Below are positions 17,837 through 26,109 of a stretch of DNA of 64,000 nt, piece after piece. The position numbers were made by a program, and so were the translations under genes. Position 1 is the first letter of the stretch, and every line of letters begins with the position of its first letter. The notes under the pieces were generated by a model. The model searched no databases and was not told the DNA's origin. It saw nothing but the letters and a program-made list of their open reading frames with translations. The DNA lies in the NCBI GenBank assembly GCA_016937575.1, contig JAFHKN010000002.1, positions 3,469,001 to 3,533,000 on the forward strand. The letters are read 5' to 3'. The DNA is from Roseomonas aeriglobus. Its GTDB lineage: Bacteria; Pseudomonadota; Alphaproteobacteria; Sphingomonadales; Sphingomonadaceae.

Positions 17837-18532
17837 ATGACCGACACGACGATCCCTACGCTGGACGATGACGGCCAGTTCGCCGCCTATGTCGCCCGCC
17901 CCGCCGGAACCCCGCGCGCAGCCATCGTCGTCATCCAGGAAATCTTCGGCGTAAACCCCGGGATCCGCCGGAAATGCGATCGTCTTGCGGAGGACGGCTA
18001 TCTCGCCGTCGCGCCGGACCTGTTCTGGCGCATAGAGCCAGCCATCCAGCTCGATCCCGATGTGCCCGAACAGATGCAGCGTGCGCTGGGGCTGATGGGC
18101 AAGTTCAGCCAGGATGCCGGCATCCGCGATATCGAAGCGACGATCCGCTGGGCGCGGTTGGAGGTCGAGGGTGGCAAGGTCGGCTGCGTCGGCTACTGTC
18201 TGGGCGGGCGGCTTGCCTATATGACGGCGGCGCGCACGGACGTGGATGCCAGTGTCGGCTATTATGCCGTCGGTATCCCCGACCTCCTGCGCGAGGCGCA
18301 TGCGATCGCGAATCCGCTGTTGCTCCACATCGCCGGCGACGACGGCTTCGTCGACAAGGAAACGCAGGCCAAGATGCACGAAGGGCTGGACGACCACCCT
18401 AAAGTGACGCTGCTCGACTATCCAGGCGAGGATCACGGCTTTGCGACCGAAATGGGCGACCGCCGCTCGCCGGAGGCCGCCGACCGTGCGGATGCGGCGA
18501 CCGCCGCCTTCTTCGCCGATCATCTCGGCTGA
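17837..18532 (+). CDS. Dienelactone hydrolase family protein
   Basis: Alpha/beta-hydrolase of 231 residues with the dienelactone hydrolase triad: Cys121 in VGYCLGGR, Asp168 in HIAGDDGF and His200 in GEDHGF. The entry motif IVVIQEIFGVNPGIR is typical. Such enzymes open lactones such as 4-carboxymethylenebutenolide, but no chlorocatechol or protocatechuate genes are nearby, so the natural substrate is open. Good ribosome-binding site (ACAGGAGC) upstream. Divergent from the DUF6489 gene and followed by a strong hairpin. Confidence 0.9.
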   Translation: MTDTTIPTLDDDGQFAAYVARPAGTPRAAIVVIQEIFGVNPGIRRKCDRLAEDGYLAVAPDLFWRIEPAIQLDPDVPEQMQRALGLMGKFSQDAGIRDIEATIRWARLEVEGGKVGCVGYCLGGRLAYMTAARTDVDASVGYYAVGIPDLLREAHAIANPLLLHIAGDDGFVDKETQAKMHEGLDDHPKVTLLDYPGEDHGFATEMGDRRSPEAADRADAATAAFFADHLG

Positions 18533-18536
18533 AACG

Positions 18537-18568
18537 AAAAGGGGCGGTCCCGACCGGCCGCCCCTTCA
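18537..18568. terminator. Bidirectional intrinsic terminator
   Basis: Arms AAGGGGCGG (18539-18547) and CCGCCCCTT (18558-18566) form a GC-rich stem between convergent genes. Read on the minus strand it is followed by TTTTCGTTTC, a good terminator for terC. On the plus strand the T run is short. Confidence 0.65.
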
Positions 18569-18592
18569 TCGTTCGTGGTTTAAGACCGTTCC

Positions 18593-19240
18593 TTAGAACA
18601 GCGTGCCCAGCCCAACCTGCGGGTCGATATAACCTTCGTAGATCATCTTGCCGGCGACATAGAGAATGACGAGCAGCCCGACATAAGCGATCCAGCGATA
18701 CCGCTCGATGTACTTGGCGATGACGTTCGCGGCGAGGCCCATCAGCGCGACCGACAGCAGCAGGCCGATGACGAGGATGCCGGGATGCTCGCGCGCGGCG
18801 CCGGCGACCGCCAGGACATTGTCCAGGCTCATCGACACGTCGGCGACGGCGACGGCCCAGGCGGCGCCGGCGAAGCTCTTGGCGGGCTTCAGATTGCCCA
18901 GCTCCTCGTCGTGGCCGGCATCCTGGCGGAGCTCGCGCCACATCTTCCACGACACCCATAGCAGCAGCAGGCCACCGGCAAAGATCAGGCCGACGACCTG
19001 CATCAATTGGGTCACCGCCAGTGCGAAGATGATCCGCAGTACCAGCGCGGCAAGAATGCCGATCAGGATGACCTTCTTGCGCTGATCCGCCGGCAGGCCG
19101 GCCGCCAGGGCGCCGACGACGATCGCATTGTCGCCCGCCAGCATGACGTCGATCAGCAGCACCTGAAGAAATGCGCTGAGCGCGGCCGGCGAGCCGATAT
19201 TGCTGAAATCTGCGACGATATGTTGCCAAAGCTCGGTCAT
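18593..19240 (-). CDS. TerC family integral membrane protein
   Basis: A 215-residue polytopic membrane protein of the YjbE/TerC type with about seven hydrophobic helices. The two signature acidic motifs are IDVMLAGDNAIVVGALAAGL and DVSMSLDNVLAVAG; the intramembrane aspartates are thought to bind metal ions. TerC proteins are linked to metal (Mn2+) efflux and metalation of exported enzymes. A single-gene unit with its own terminator; no tellurite-resistance cluster is nearby. Confidence 0.88.
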   Translation of the reverse strand: MTELWQHIVADFSNIGSPAALSAFLQVLLIDVMLAGDNAIVVGALAAGLPADQRKKVILIGILAALVLRIIFALAVTQLMQVVGLIFAGGLLLLWVSWKMWRELRQDAGHDEELGNLKPAKSFAGAAWAVAVADVSMSLDNVLAVAGAAREHPGILVIGLLLSVALMGLAANVIAKYIERYRWIAYVGLLVILYVAGKMIYEGYIDPQVGLGTLF

Positions 19241-19294
19241 GACCGCAGCGATAGCGGGGAACGCGGCGGCGGGATAGCCATCAAAGGGGCCGCG

Positions 19295-19651
19295 TCATTG
19301 CTTGCCGTAGGCGTCCTGCATTTCAGCCAGCCAACCGGTGCGTGGCACGATCGCCCCGGTGTCGCGACGACGCTTGCGCGCCTCGACCACGTCGATCGGC
19401 TCGACGAACGCCAACGCCACGGACGCCTCATCCACACGCACGACGCGCGCGAGGACACTTTCGACCAGGCCGATCGTCACCGCGACCATCTCGCCGATCT
19501 TCAGCCCTTCTACCGCCGACATGCGCAGACCCGTTGCCGACAGATTGACCACGCGGTGCGTCGTCGGCGTCGTCTTGTTCTGACGGTGCAGAACGCCGGT
19601 GAGCATCACGCTGGCTCGATCGGCTCTGAGAGGGCGGGTCGGCTGTTCCAT
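19295..19651 (-). CDS. PilZ-domain protein
   Basis: A 118-residue protein made of one PilZ domain, the c-di-GMP receptor fold. NLSATGLRMSA corresponds to the (D/N)xSxxG motif, and RADRASV near the N-terminus may supply the arginine motif, though the RxxxR pattern is imperfect, so ligand binding is uncertain. The C-terminal tail (about residues 85-118) is basic and helical. Stand-alone PilZ proteins usually tune motility or surface polysaccharide. No partner gene adjoins it. Confidence 0.75.
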   Translation of the reverse strand: MEQPTRPLRADRASVMLTGVLHRQNKTTPTTHRVVNLSATGLRMSAVEGLKIGEMVAVTIGLVESVLARVVRVDEASVALAFVEPIDVVEARKRRRDTGAIVPRTGWLAEMQDAYGKQ

Positions 19652-19729
19652 GACTGTGCGGATAGCCGAAGAAAGCTAATCTACGTTTAATGACGATCGA
19701 TGCCGCGCATGAATTTTGGTGCGGAGCAC

Positions 19730-19755
19730 AAAAAGGCGTGGGCAAAGCCCACGCC
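19730..19755 (-). terminator. Intrinsic terminator downstream of rho
   Basis: On the minus strand a perfect 9-base stem GGCGTGGGC/GCCCACGCC with a TTT loop (plus 19735-19755) is followed by TTTTT, an ideal intrinsic terminator for the rho transcript. A second inverted pair TCGGCCGG/CCGGCCGA (19757-19764, 19775-19782) precedes it on the transcript. Confidence 0.8.
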
Positions 19756-19825
19756 GTCGGCCGGGTTGCACCCGCCGGCCGAACCGGTGCGAGTCCCGGC
19801 ACAGCGTGCGCCGGGCCGCAGCCGG

Positions 19826-21082
19826 TTATTGATTCATTGAGTCGAAGAAGTCGTCGTTGGTCTTCGAATTCTTCATCTTGTCGAGCAGGAACTCCATCGC
19901 GTCGACCGTGCCCATCTGCATGAGGATACGGCGCAGCACCCACATCTTGGTGAGCTTGTCCTTCTCGACCAGCAGCTCCTCCTTGCGGGTGCCCGACTTG
20001 CCGACGTCGAGCGCCGGGAAGATGCGCTTGTCCGCCACCTTGCGGTCCAGGACGATTTCCGAGTTACCGGTGCCCTTGAACTCTTCGAAGATGACTTCGT
20101 CCATGCGGCTGCCGGTGTCGATCAGTGCGGTGGCGATGATCGAAAGCGAACCGCCCTCCTCGATGTTGCGCGCGGCACCGAAGAAGCGCTTCGGACGCTG
20201 CAGTGCGTTGGCGTCGACACCGCCGGTCAGCACCTTGCCCGAGCTCGGCACGACGGTGTTGTAGGCGCGGCCGAGACGGGTGATCGAATCGAGCAGGATG
20301 ACGACATCCTTCTTGTGCTCGACCAGGCGCTTGGCCTTTTCGATAACCATTTCAGCAACTTGCACGTGGCGTGTGGCAGGTTCGTCGAAGGTCGAGCTGA
20401 CGACCTCGCCCTTCACGCTGCGCTGCATGTCGGTGACTTCTTCCGGACGCTCGTCGATCAGCAGGACCAGCAGGAAGACTTCCGGATGATTGTCGGTGAT
20501 CGCCTTGGCGATGTTCTGCAGCATCACCGTCTTACCGACGCGCGGGGGTGCCACGATCAGCGTACGCTGGCCCTTGCCCTGGGGCGAGACGATGTCGATG
20601 ACGCGCGCCGACTTGTCCTTCTGCGTCGGATCGAGCTGATCGAGCACCAGCTTCTGTTCCGGGTACAGCGGGGTCAGATTGTCGAAATTGACGCGGTGAC
20701 GCACCGCATCGGGATCGTCGAAATTCACCTTCAGTAGCTTCGTCAGCGCGAAATAGCGTTCGCCGTCCTTCGGCCCGCGGATCTCGCCCTCGACCGTGTC
20801 GCCGGTGCGCAGGCCGTACTTCCGGACCTGGTTGGGCGAGATGTAGATATCGTCCGGCCCGGCCAGATAATTCGCTTCCGGCGAGCGTAGGAAGCCGAAG
20901 CCATCGGGCAGCACCTCGATCGTACCCAGACCCATGATCTGGTCGCCGTTCTCCGCCAGCACCTTCAGGATGGCGAACATCAGATCCTGCTTGCGCAGGG
21001 TCGATGCGCTCTCGACGCCCAGCTCCTCGGCCATGCTGACCAACTCGGCGGGGCTCTTCTTCTTCAGGTCTTTGAAATGCAT
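19826..21082 (-). CDS. rho: Transcription termination factor Rho
   Basis: Hexameric RNA helicase that ends transcription. The 418-residue protein starts [20 protein letters not shown], has the RNA-binding cold-shock-like domain ([20 protein letters not shown]), Walker A in [10 protein letters not shown], Walker [15 protein letters not shown], and the Q- and R-loop region [12 protein letters not shown]. Complete and canonical. ATG 21080-21082 marks the family N-terminus; the open frame upstream is not conserved sequence. The 298-base leader up to hemJ holds a palindromic repeat. It lies in the alphaproteobacterial rho-hemJ-hemE order. Confidence 0.97.
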   Translation of the reverse strand: MHFKDLKKKSPAELVSMAEELGVESASTLRKQDLMFAILKVLAENGDQIMGLGTIEVLPDGFGFLRSPEANYLAGPDDIYISPNQVRKYGLRTGDTVEGEIRGPKDGERYFALTKLLKVNFDDPDAVRHRVNFDNLTPLYPEQKLVLDQLDPTQKDKSARVIDIVSPQGKGQRTLIVAPPRVGKTVMLQNIAKAITDNHPEVFLLVLLIDERPEEVTDMQRSVKGEVVSSTFDEPATRHVQVAEMVIEKAKRLVEHKKDVVILLDSITRLGRAYNTVVPSSGKVLTGGVDANALQRPKRFFGAARNIEEGGSLSIIATALIDTGSRMDEVIFEEFKGTGNSEIVLDRKVADKRIFPALDVGKSGTRKEELLVEKDKLTKMWVLRRILMQMGTVDAMEFLLDKMKNSKTNDDFFDSMNQ

Positions 21083-21268
21083 CTGTGGCGTCCGGACTTG
21101 GAGGCTGTCGGGGGATTTCGGGCGCTGGGGGTCGAAAATCGACGGCGGCGCGTACGAGAGAGGGAGGAAAACGCGCCCGCGAGGCTGCGGTTCGCGCTCT
21201 TGAGGCGAGTTAGGAGTCGGCCGGGCCCAAGTCAACCCGCCTCGGGCGCAGGATCTTCATTCTATCTT

Positions 21269-21365
21269 CCGTTCGTCCTGAGCATATCGAAGGACCGTCC
21301 TTCGTGCTGCGAAGGTCCCGCGGGCGCATCGCAGTTCGGTCCTTCGACAGGCTCAGCACGAACGG
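21269..21365. repeat. Inverted pair of a 29-base intergenic repeat
   Basis: Left copy 21269-21297 (begins CCGTTCGTCCTGAGCAT) and right copy 21337-21365 (reverse complement begins CCGTTCGTGCTGAGCCT) face each other across about 39 bases, with three mismatches. The motif, containing GTCGAAGGACCG-like sequence, is of a type scattered between genes in many high-GC proteobacteria. It lies between hemJ and rho and could fold into a large hairpin in the transcript. Confidence 0.75.
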
Positions 21366-21380
21366 GGTGACCGGAGAACT

Positions 21381-21836
21381 TTAGAACGGTTTCACTACCA
21401 CCAGTACAACGATCAGGATGGCGGCGAGCGCCGGAACCTCGTTGATCAGGCGCAACTGGCGTCCGGTCAGCGTCGCATGGCCCGCCTGGAGCTTACGCGC
21501 ATAGCCGATCGCCCAGCCGTGATAGCCGCTGAGCAGCACGACGATGAGCAGCTTGGCGTGGAGCCAGCCCAGCCCCGGCACACCATCGAACAGCCCGGCG
21601 TTGGCCGCGAGCAGCAGCCCGAGCACCCAGACGATAATGAGCGACGGCGTCAGGATCATGCGACGCAACACGCCCTCGCGCTTCGTCCAGCGGGCTTCCT
21701 CGGCCGCGTCGCCCAGTCCTTCCTGGTGATAGACCAGATAGCGCGGCAGCATGAACAGCCCGGCCATCCAGAAGATCACGAAGACGATGTGCGCCGCCTT
21801 CACCCACAGATAGGATTGGCCGAGGAGATTGGTCAT
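21381..21836 (-). CDS. hemJ: Protoporphyrinogen oxidase HemJ
   Basis: Membrane protein of 151 residues with four hydrophobic helices. HemJ oxidises protoporphyrinogen IX to protoporphyrin IX in many Gram-negatives. Visible are the early helix with VKAAHIVFVIFWMAGLFML (conserved His), the motif RYLVYHQEG, and W(L)HAKLL and SGYHGW later, all family features. It overlaps hemE by 4 bases, so two consecutive late haem-pathway steps are coupled. The C-terminus VVVKPF is typical. Confidence 0.9.
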   Translation of the reverse strand: MTNLLGQSYLWVKAAHIVFVIFWMAGLFMLPRYLVYHQEGLGDAAEEARWTKREGVLRRMILTPSLIIVWVLGLLLAANAGLFDGVPGLGWLHAKLLIVVLLSGYHGWAIGYARKLQAGHATLTGRQLRLINEVPALAAILIVVLVVVKPF

Positions 21837-22876
21837 CGCGGCGACCGTACGTGATCGATCAGCTGCTGAACATGCTCGATCGGGGTGAATTGCCCGATGC
21901 CGTGGCCGAGGTTGAAGATGTGCGGACGGCCGGTGAAGGCGTCGAGAATGCGGTCGATCCCGGCGTCGAGCGCGGCGCCGCCGGCGAACAGCGCGATCGG
22001 GTCGAGGTTGCCCTGCACCGGCAGGCCGGTCGGCAGCACCGCGTTCGCCCAGGCGGGGTCGACCGTTTCGTCCAGGCCCACCGCATCGGGCCGGACACCC
22101 GCGACATAATCGACCAGCTTCGCGCCTGATCCCTTGGGGAAGCCGATCACTGGCGTGCCGGGGCACCGCGCGTGCAGTCGCTCGACGATGCGCGCGTTCG
22201 GGGCAATCACCCAATCCTCGTACTGCGTCGGGCTAAGGCTGCCGGCCCAGCTGTCGAACAGCTGCACCGCTTCGACGCCGGACGCGATCTGGTTCGCGAG
22301 ATAGTCGACGGTCAGATTTACGATCGCATCGACCAGCGCCTCCATCGCGCCGCGATCGGCATAGGCGAGCGTCCGCGCCTCGGCCTGATCCTTCGACCCC
22401 TGGCCGGCAATCATGTACGTCGCGACCGTCCAGGGCGATCCTGCGAAGCCGAGGAAGGTCACCTCGGGTGGCAGCGCCGCAGCGACGCGGGTGCAGGTGT
22501 CGTAGATCGGCTGGAGCTTGGCCGTGTCCGCCACACCCAGCGCATCGATCGCCGCATGGGTCGTCAGCTTCGGGGCGAGCCGCGGCCCCTCCCCCGCTTC
22601 GAACCACAGATCCTGGCCCAGCGCCCACGGCACCATCAGGATATCGCTGAACAGGATCGCGCCGTCGAAGCCGAAGCGGCGGATCGGCTGGAGCGTGATC
22701 TCGGCCGCCGCCTCCGGATCGGTCGCCAGGGCCAGGAACCCGCCCTTTTCTGCTCTCAGTGCACGATACTCCGGCAGATAGCGTCCTGCCTGGCGCATCA
22801 GCCACATCGGCGGCACCGATGGCATATCCCCCCGGAGCGTCTGGAGGAGCGGTTTCGAAGGCGCAGATCCGGTCAC
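21833..22876 (-). CDS. hemE: Uroporphyrinogen decarboxylase
   Basis: Cytosolic enzyme converting uroporphyrinogen III to coproporphyrinogen III. The 347-residue protein has the N-terminal signature PPMWLMRQAGRYLPEYRALR, and then FSDILMVPWALG, GFAGSPWTVATYM and FNLGHGIGQFTPIEHV. Start is GTG 22874-22876 (VTGSAPSKPLL); the open frame upstream runs through noncoding sequence. It is the first gene left of the proposed origin and is transcribed away from it, exactly as in Caulobacter and Rickettsia. Confidence 0.96.
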   Translation of the reverse strand: MTGSAPSKPLLQTLRGDMPSVPPMWLMRQAGRYLPEYRALRAEKGGFLALATDPEAAAEITLQPIRRFGFDGAILFSDILMVPWALGQDLWFEAGEGPRLAPKLTTHAAIDALGVADTAKLQPIYDTCTRVAAALPPEVTFLGFAGSPWTVATYMIAGQGSKDQAEARTLAYADRGAMEALVDAIVNLTVDYLANQIASGVEAVQLFDSWAGSLSPTQYEDWVIAPNARIVERLHARCPGTPVIGFPKGSGAKLVDYVAGVRPDAVGLDETVDPAWANAVLPTGLPVQGNLDPIALFAGGAALDAGIDRILDAFTGRPHIFNLGHGIGQFTPIEHVQQLIDHVRSPR

Positions 22877-23176
22877 GTCGCGTCCCAACTTAAAAAGAAG
22901 AAGAGAGATATAAGGGTTGTTGAAGGTTGTTGGGGCGTGGGTAGCGGGGTTTCTCTCCCCGTCCAGACTCTGCCAACAGATTGACGCTCGAAAAGCGCCG
23001 AAACGCGCGCGATTCGATTCCGTCATCCCCGTTATCCACAGCCTGTGCGCACATCGGCAAATTGTGATGTGCGTTGTGGATATCGGTGGATGAACCGGCC
23101 GGATTTTGCCGGTTTGGTTGCCGGGCCGAGTTACGCTATCCGCCGTCCCCATGTTGTCCACAGATCGCTCCCGCTG
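22877..23176. other. Probable chromosome replication origin (oriC)
   Basis: The 300-base interval between hemE and the PEP-synthase regulator gene holds no gene. Seen directly: a perfect DnaA box TTATCCACA (23032-23040), near-matches TGTGGATAT (23075-23083, other strand) and TTGTCCACA (23154-23162), an A-rich stretch 22890-22925 next to hemE that could unwind, and GANTC methylation sites at 22966, 23011 and 23016. An inverted pair AACCGGC/GCCGGTT lies at 23093-23114. In Caulobacter crescentus and Rickettsia the origin lies between the same two genes. Genes on either side point outward and parS sites are within 10 kb. No clear paired CtrA site was found. Confidence 0.8.
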
Positions 23177-23998
23177 ATGCGTCTGCACCTCCACCTCCTG
23201 TCGGATTCGACCGGCGAGACGCTGGAGAACATCGCCAAGGCGGCGCTCGCGCAGTTCGACGATGTCGATACCCAGCGCCACTTCTGGCCGATGATCCGCA
23301 ACGAGGCGCATCTGGAGCGCGTGCTGGCCGAGATCGGCCAGCATCCGGGTCTCGTACTGTTCACGCTCGTCAATCCGGCGATCCGCACGATGCTGGAGGA
23401 GCGGTGCCGCGTGATGGGGCTGCCGGCGGTCGCGCCGCTGGACGGCGTGAATGACGCGCTCTCGGGGCTGCTGGGGCAGGAAGCCAAGGCGCGGCCGGGG
23501 CGTCAGCATATGCTCGACGCCGCCTATTTCGCGCGCGTCGAAGCGATCCAGTGGACGATCGCGCATGACGACGGCATCGCATCGGACGATTGGGAAGAGG
23601 CCGATATCGTGCTGGCCGGGGTCAGCCGGTCGTCGAAGACGCCGACGTCGATCTACCTCGCCAACCGTGGATACAAGGCGGCGAACATCCCGATCGTGGT
23701 CGAAAGCCCCCCGCCCCCGATCCTCTTTTCGCTGAAGAAGCCGCTGGTCGTCGGGCTGACGACCAGCACCGACCGGCTGGTCCAGATCCGCCGCAACCGC
23801 CTGTTGTCGCTGAACCAGAAGACCGAGACGGCCTATGTCGAGCAGGAATCGGTGGCGCGCGAGGTCGCCTATGCCCGCCGCTTGTTCGCCGACAACGGCT
23901 GGCCGGTGATCGACGTGACGCGCCGCTCGATCGAGGAGACGGCGGCGGCGATCATTGCGCTGGTCAGTGAACGCAATTTGCCGAAGGTGGAGCGATGA
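23177..23998 (+). CDS. Kinase/pyrophosphorylase regulating PEP synthase (DUF299)
   Basis: Bifunctional ADP-dependent kinase and phosphate-dependent pyrophosphorylase that switches phosphoenolpyruvate synthase or pyruvate phosphate dikinase off and on. The 273 residues open with RLHLHLLSDSTGETLENIAK and contain the P-loop GVSRSSKTPTSIYLAN (near residues 147-162) and RNRLLSLN. ATG 23177 is at the family N-terminus; the upstream frame crosses the origin and is not coding. It overlaps maf by 4 bases. This gene borders the origin in Caulobacter and Rickettsia too. Confidence 0.93.
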   Translation: MRLHLHLLSDSTGETLENIAKAALAQFDDVDTQRHFWPMIRNEAHLERVLAEIGQHPGLVLFTLVNPAIRTMLEERCRVMGLPAVAPLDGVNDALSGLLGQEAKARPGRQHMLDAAYFARVEAIQWTIAHDDGIASDDWEEADIVLAGVSRSSKTPTSIYLANRGYKAANIPIVVESPPPPILFSLKKPLVVGLTTSTDRLVQIRRNRLLSLNQKTETAYVEQESVAREVAYARRLFADNGWPVIDVTRRSIEETAAAIIALVSERNLPKVER

Positions 23999-24591
23999 AA
24001 CTGATCCTGGCGTCCGGCAGTGCGTCGCGCCGTACGATGCTCGAAGCGGCCGGCGTGACTTTCGCGGTCGAGCAACCGAATGTCGACGAGGATGCCGCCA
24101 AGGCGTCGCTGCTCGGCTCCGGCACGGCCCCGCGCGACGTGGCGGACGCGCTCGCGCAGTTGAAGGCAGTGAAGGTGTCGGCGCGCGAACCGGCGGCATT
24201 GGTGCTCGGGTCGGACTCGGTCGTCGAACTGGCTGACGGGACCATGCTCGACAAACCGACCAGCCGTCAGGACGCCGCCGACCATCTGCGCCGGATGTCG
24301 GGCAAGCGCAGCCGTCTGCATAGCGCGGCAGTGATGGTCGAGGGGGGGCGCCCCGTCTGGCGCGAGGTCGACACCGCGCAACTGTTCGTGCGGCCGCTGT
24401 CCGACGCGTTCATCGAGGCGTATCTCGACGTCGAATGGCCGGCGATTTCAGGATGCGTCGGCTGTTTCCGGATCGAGGGGCCGGGCGCGCAATTGTTCTC
24501 GCGGATCGACGGCAGTCAGTTCACCGTGCTCGGCCTGCCGCTGCTGCAGGTACTAGATTATCTGCGCGTGCGTGGCGTGCTGATGTCATGA
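23995..24591 (+). CDS. Maf family nucleotide pyrophosphatase
   Basis: House-cleaning enzyme that hydrolyses non-canonical or selected NTPs. The 198-residue protein begins MKLILASGSASRRTMLEAAG, the Maf signature, with the catalytic Asp in VLGSDSVVEL near residue 72 and the QDAADHLRRMSGKRSRLHSA segment. Which subfamily (dTTP/UTP or m7GTP type) cannot be settled by eye. Coupled by ATGA overlaps to the gene before and to aroE after. Confidence 0.93.
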   Translation: MKLILASGSASRRTMLEAAGVTFAVEQPNVDEDAAKASLLGSGTAPRDVADALAQLKAVKVSAREPAALVLGSDSVVELADGTMLDKPTSRQDAADHLRRMSGKRSRLHSAAVMVEGGRPVWREVDTAQLFVRPLSDAFIEAYLDVEWPAISGCVGCFRIEGPGAQLFSRIDGSQFTVLGLPLLQVLDYLRVRGVLMS

Positions 24592-25403
24592 CGCCACCGC
24601 GCGCCGAGGTGATCGGCGATCCGATCGCGCAGTCGAAATCGCCGCTGATCCACAGATTCTGGCTCGATGCGTTGAGGCTAAGCGGGGATTATCGCCGCGT
24701 CCATGTGACCCCCGACGCGCTGGCGGACTATATCGCGCGGTCGAAGGACGATCCTGACTGGCGCGGATGCAACGTCACCATCCCGCACAAGATCGCAGTG
24801 ATGGACCTGGTCGACGATCCGGGCGACGTGCGAACGTCGATCGGCGCGATGAACACTGTGGTGCGCGCGTCGGATGGGTCGTTGGTCGGCACGAACACCG
24901 ACGCTGGTGGCTTTGCCGCGCCGCTGGCCGGGCTGGATCTGGTCGACCGTGATGCCGTCGTGATCGGCGCTGGTGGTGCAGCGCGTGCGGTGCTGTTCGC
25001 GTTGGCCGAGCGGCAGGTCGGGCGGGTGACGATGCTCAACCGCTCGACCGAGAAGGCTGCCGCGTTGCTCGACCGTTATGGTCTGCAGGGCGAGGCCTTG
25101 CCTCTCGACGCGCCGCTCCCGCCGACCGCGACGCTGGTCGTCAACACCAGTGCGCTCGGGATGACAGGGCAACCGCCGCTCGATCTCGACCTCTCGCCGC
25201 TGGGGTCGGATGCGGTGGCGTACGACATCGTCTATGCGCCGCTCGAAACGCCGTTGCTTGCGCAGGCGCGAGCGCGGGGGATGGCGACGGTCGACGGGTT
25301 GGAGATGCTGATCGGGCAGGCGGCGCTGGCGTTCGCACTGTTCTTTGGAGCCGAGCCACCGCGCGAGCGCGATGCCGAATTGCGGGCGCTGCTGACGGCG
25401 TGA
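24588..25403 (+). CDS. aroE: Shikimate dehydrogenase
   Basis: NADPH-dependent enzyme of the shikimate pathway, 271 residues. Substrate-binding motifs IGDPIAQSKSPLIHRFW and NVTIPHK are present, with the catalytic Lys in the latter. The cofactor site GAGGAARAVLFAL follows, and VDGLEMLIGQAALAF is near the C-terminus. ATG 24588 overlaps the maf stop; the longer frame is a shadow of maf. Its stop overlaps the first codon of coaE. aroC, a later step, is 29 kb away. Confidence 0.95.
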   Translation: MTPPRAEVIGDPIAQSKSPLIHRFWLDALRLSGDYRRVHVTPDALADYIARSKDDPDWRGCNVTIPHKIAVMDLVDDPGDVRTSIGAMNTVVRASDGSLVGTNTDAGGFAAPLAGLDLVDRDAVVIGAGGAARAVLFALAERQVGRVTMLNRSTEKAAALLDRYGLQGEALPLDAPLPPTATLVVNTSALGMTGQPPLDLDLSPLGSDAVAYDIVYAPLETPLLAQARARGMATVDGLEMLIGQAALAFALFFGAEPPRERDAELRALLTA

Positions 25404-26101
25404 TGGATCGCCCTCACCCTTCCGGCGCTACGCGCCTCCCTCCCTCTCCCGCTAGGAGAGGGAAGGGGCCCGCTCGCGAAGCGAGCGGGAAGGGTGAGGT
25501 TAACCGTCCCCTGATTCTCGGCCTCACCGGATCGATCGGCATGGGCAAGTCCACCGTCGCGGCCATGTTCGCTGACGCCGGTGTGCCCGTGTTCGATGCC
25601 GACGCCACCGTCCATGCGCTGCAAGGCCCCGGCGGGCGGATCGTCGCGGCGATCGAGGCGCGGTTTCCCGATACCACCGGGCCGGACGGGGTGAACCGCA
25701 CGGCGCTGGGCGAAGCGGTGATCGGCAAGCCTGAAGAATTTGCGGCGCTGGAGGCGATCGTCCACCCGGCGGTTGCCGAAGAGCGCGAGGCATTCCTTGC
25801 CGCTCATGCCGATGCGCCGCTCGTCGTGCTCGACGTGCCGCTGCTGTTCGAAGCGGGCGGCTGGCAGGCGGTGGACAAGATCGCCGTCGTTTCCGCCGCC
25901 CCGGACGTGCAACGCGCCCGCGTGCTCGCTCGCCCCGGCATGACTCCGGCGCGGTTCGATGCGATCCTCGCCAGGCAACTGCCCGATGCCGATAAACGCG
26001 CCCGCGCCGACGTCATCATTCCGACGGACGGTTCGCTGGATGCGACACGTTCCGCGGTCGGGCGTGTCATCGCTTGCCTGACAGGCGCGACGGGAGGATA
26101 A
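25403..26101 (+). CDS. coaE: Dephospho-CoA kinase with a repeat-derived N-terminal extension
   Basis: Last enzyme of coenzyme A synthesis. The P-loop [12 protein letters not shown] falls at residues 40-51 instead of about 5-15, followed by family motifs [14 protein letters not shown] and [11 protein letters not shown]. The start must be ATG 25403 (or GTG 25400), overlapping the aroE stop, because the next ATG is Met47 inside the P-loop. The extra residues (about 4-32) are encoded by a palindromic element at 25412-25499. They are Pro, Arg, Gly and Ser rich and presumably unstructured. A rare CTG start at 25511 is the only alternative giving a normal N-terminus. Confidence 0.9.
   Translation: MDRPHPSGATRLPPSPARRGKGPAREASGKGEVNRPLILGLTGSIGMGKSTVAAMFADAGVPVFDADATVHALQGPGGRIVAAIEARFPDTTGPDGVNRTALGEAVIGKPEEFAALEAIVHPAVAEEREAFLAAHADAPLVVLDVPLLFEAGGWQAVDKIAVVSAAPDVQRARVLARPGMTPARFDAILARQLPDADKRARADVIIPTDGSLDATRSAVGRVIACLTGATGG
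25412..25499. repeat. Compound palindromic element inside the coaE frame
   Basis: Outer arms CCTCACCCTTCC (25412-25423) and GGAAGGGTGAGG (25488-25499) enclose three smaller palindromes: GGCGCTACGCGCC, CCCTCTCC-cgcta-GGAGAGGG (from 25442) and CCGCTCGC-gaa-GCGAGCGG (25470-25488). The element is 88 bases long and is read through without a stop codon in the coaE frame. Its design resembles REP or Rickettsia palindromic elements, which can also insert in frame. Confidence 0.8.
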
Positions 26102-26109
26102 GTCCTGTC

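Noticed and set aside
25511..25513. CTG start for CoaE that would exclude the repeat-encoded extension
   Set aside because: CTG starts are rare and no ribosome-binding sequence precedes it; ATG 25403 overlapping the aroE stop fits the coupling pattern of neighbouring genes. Kept only as an alternative.
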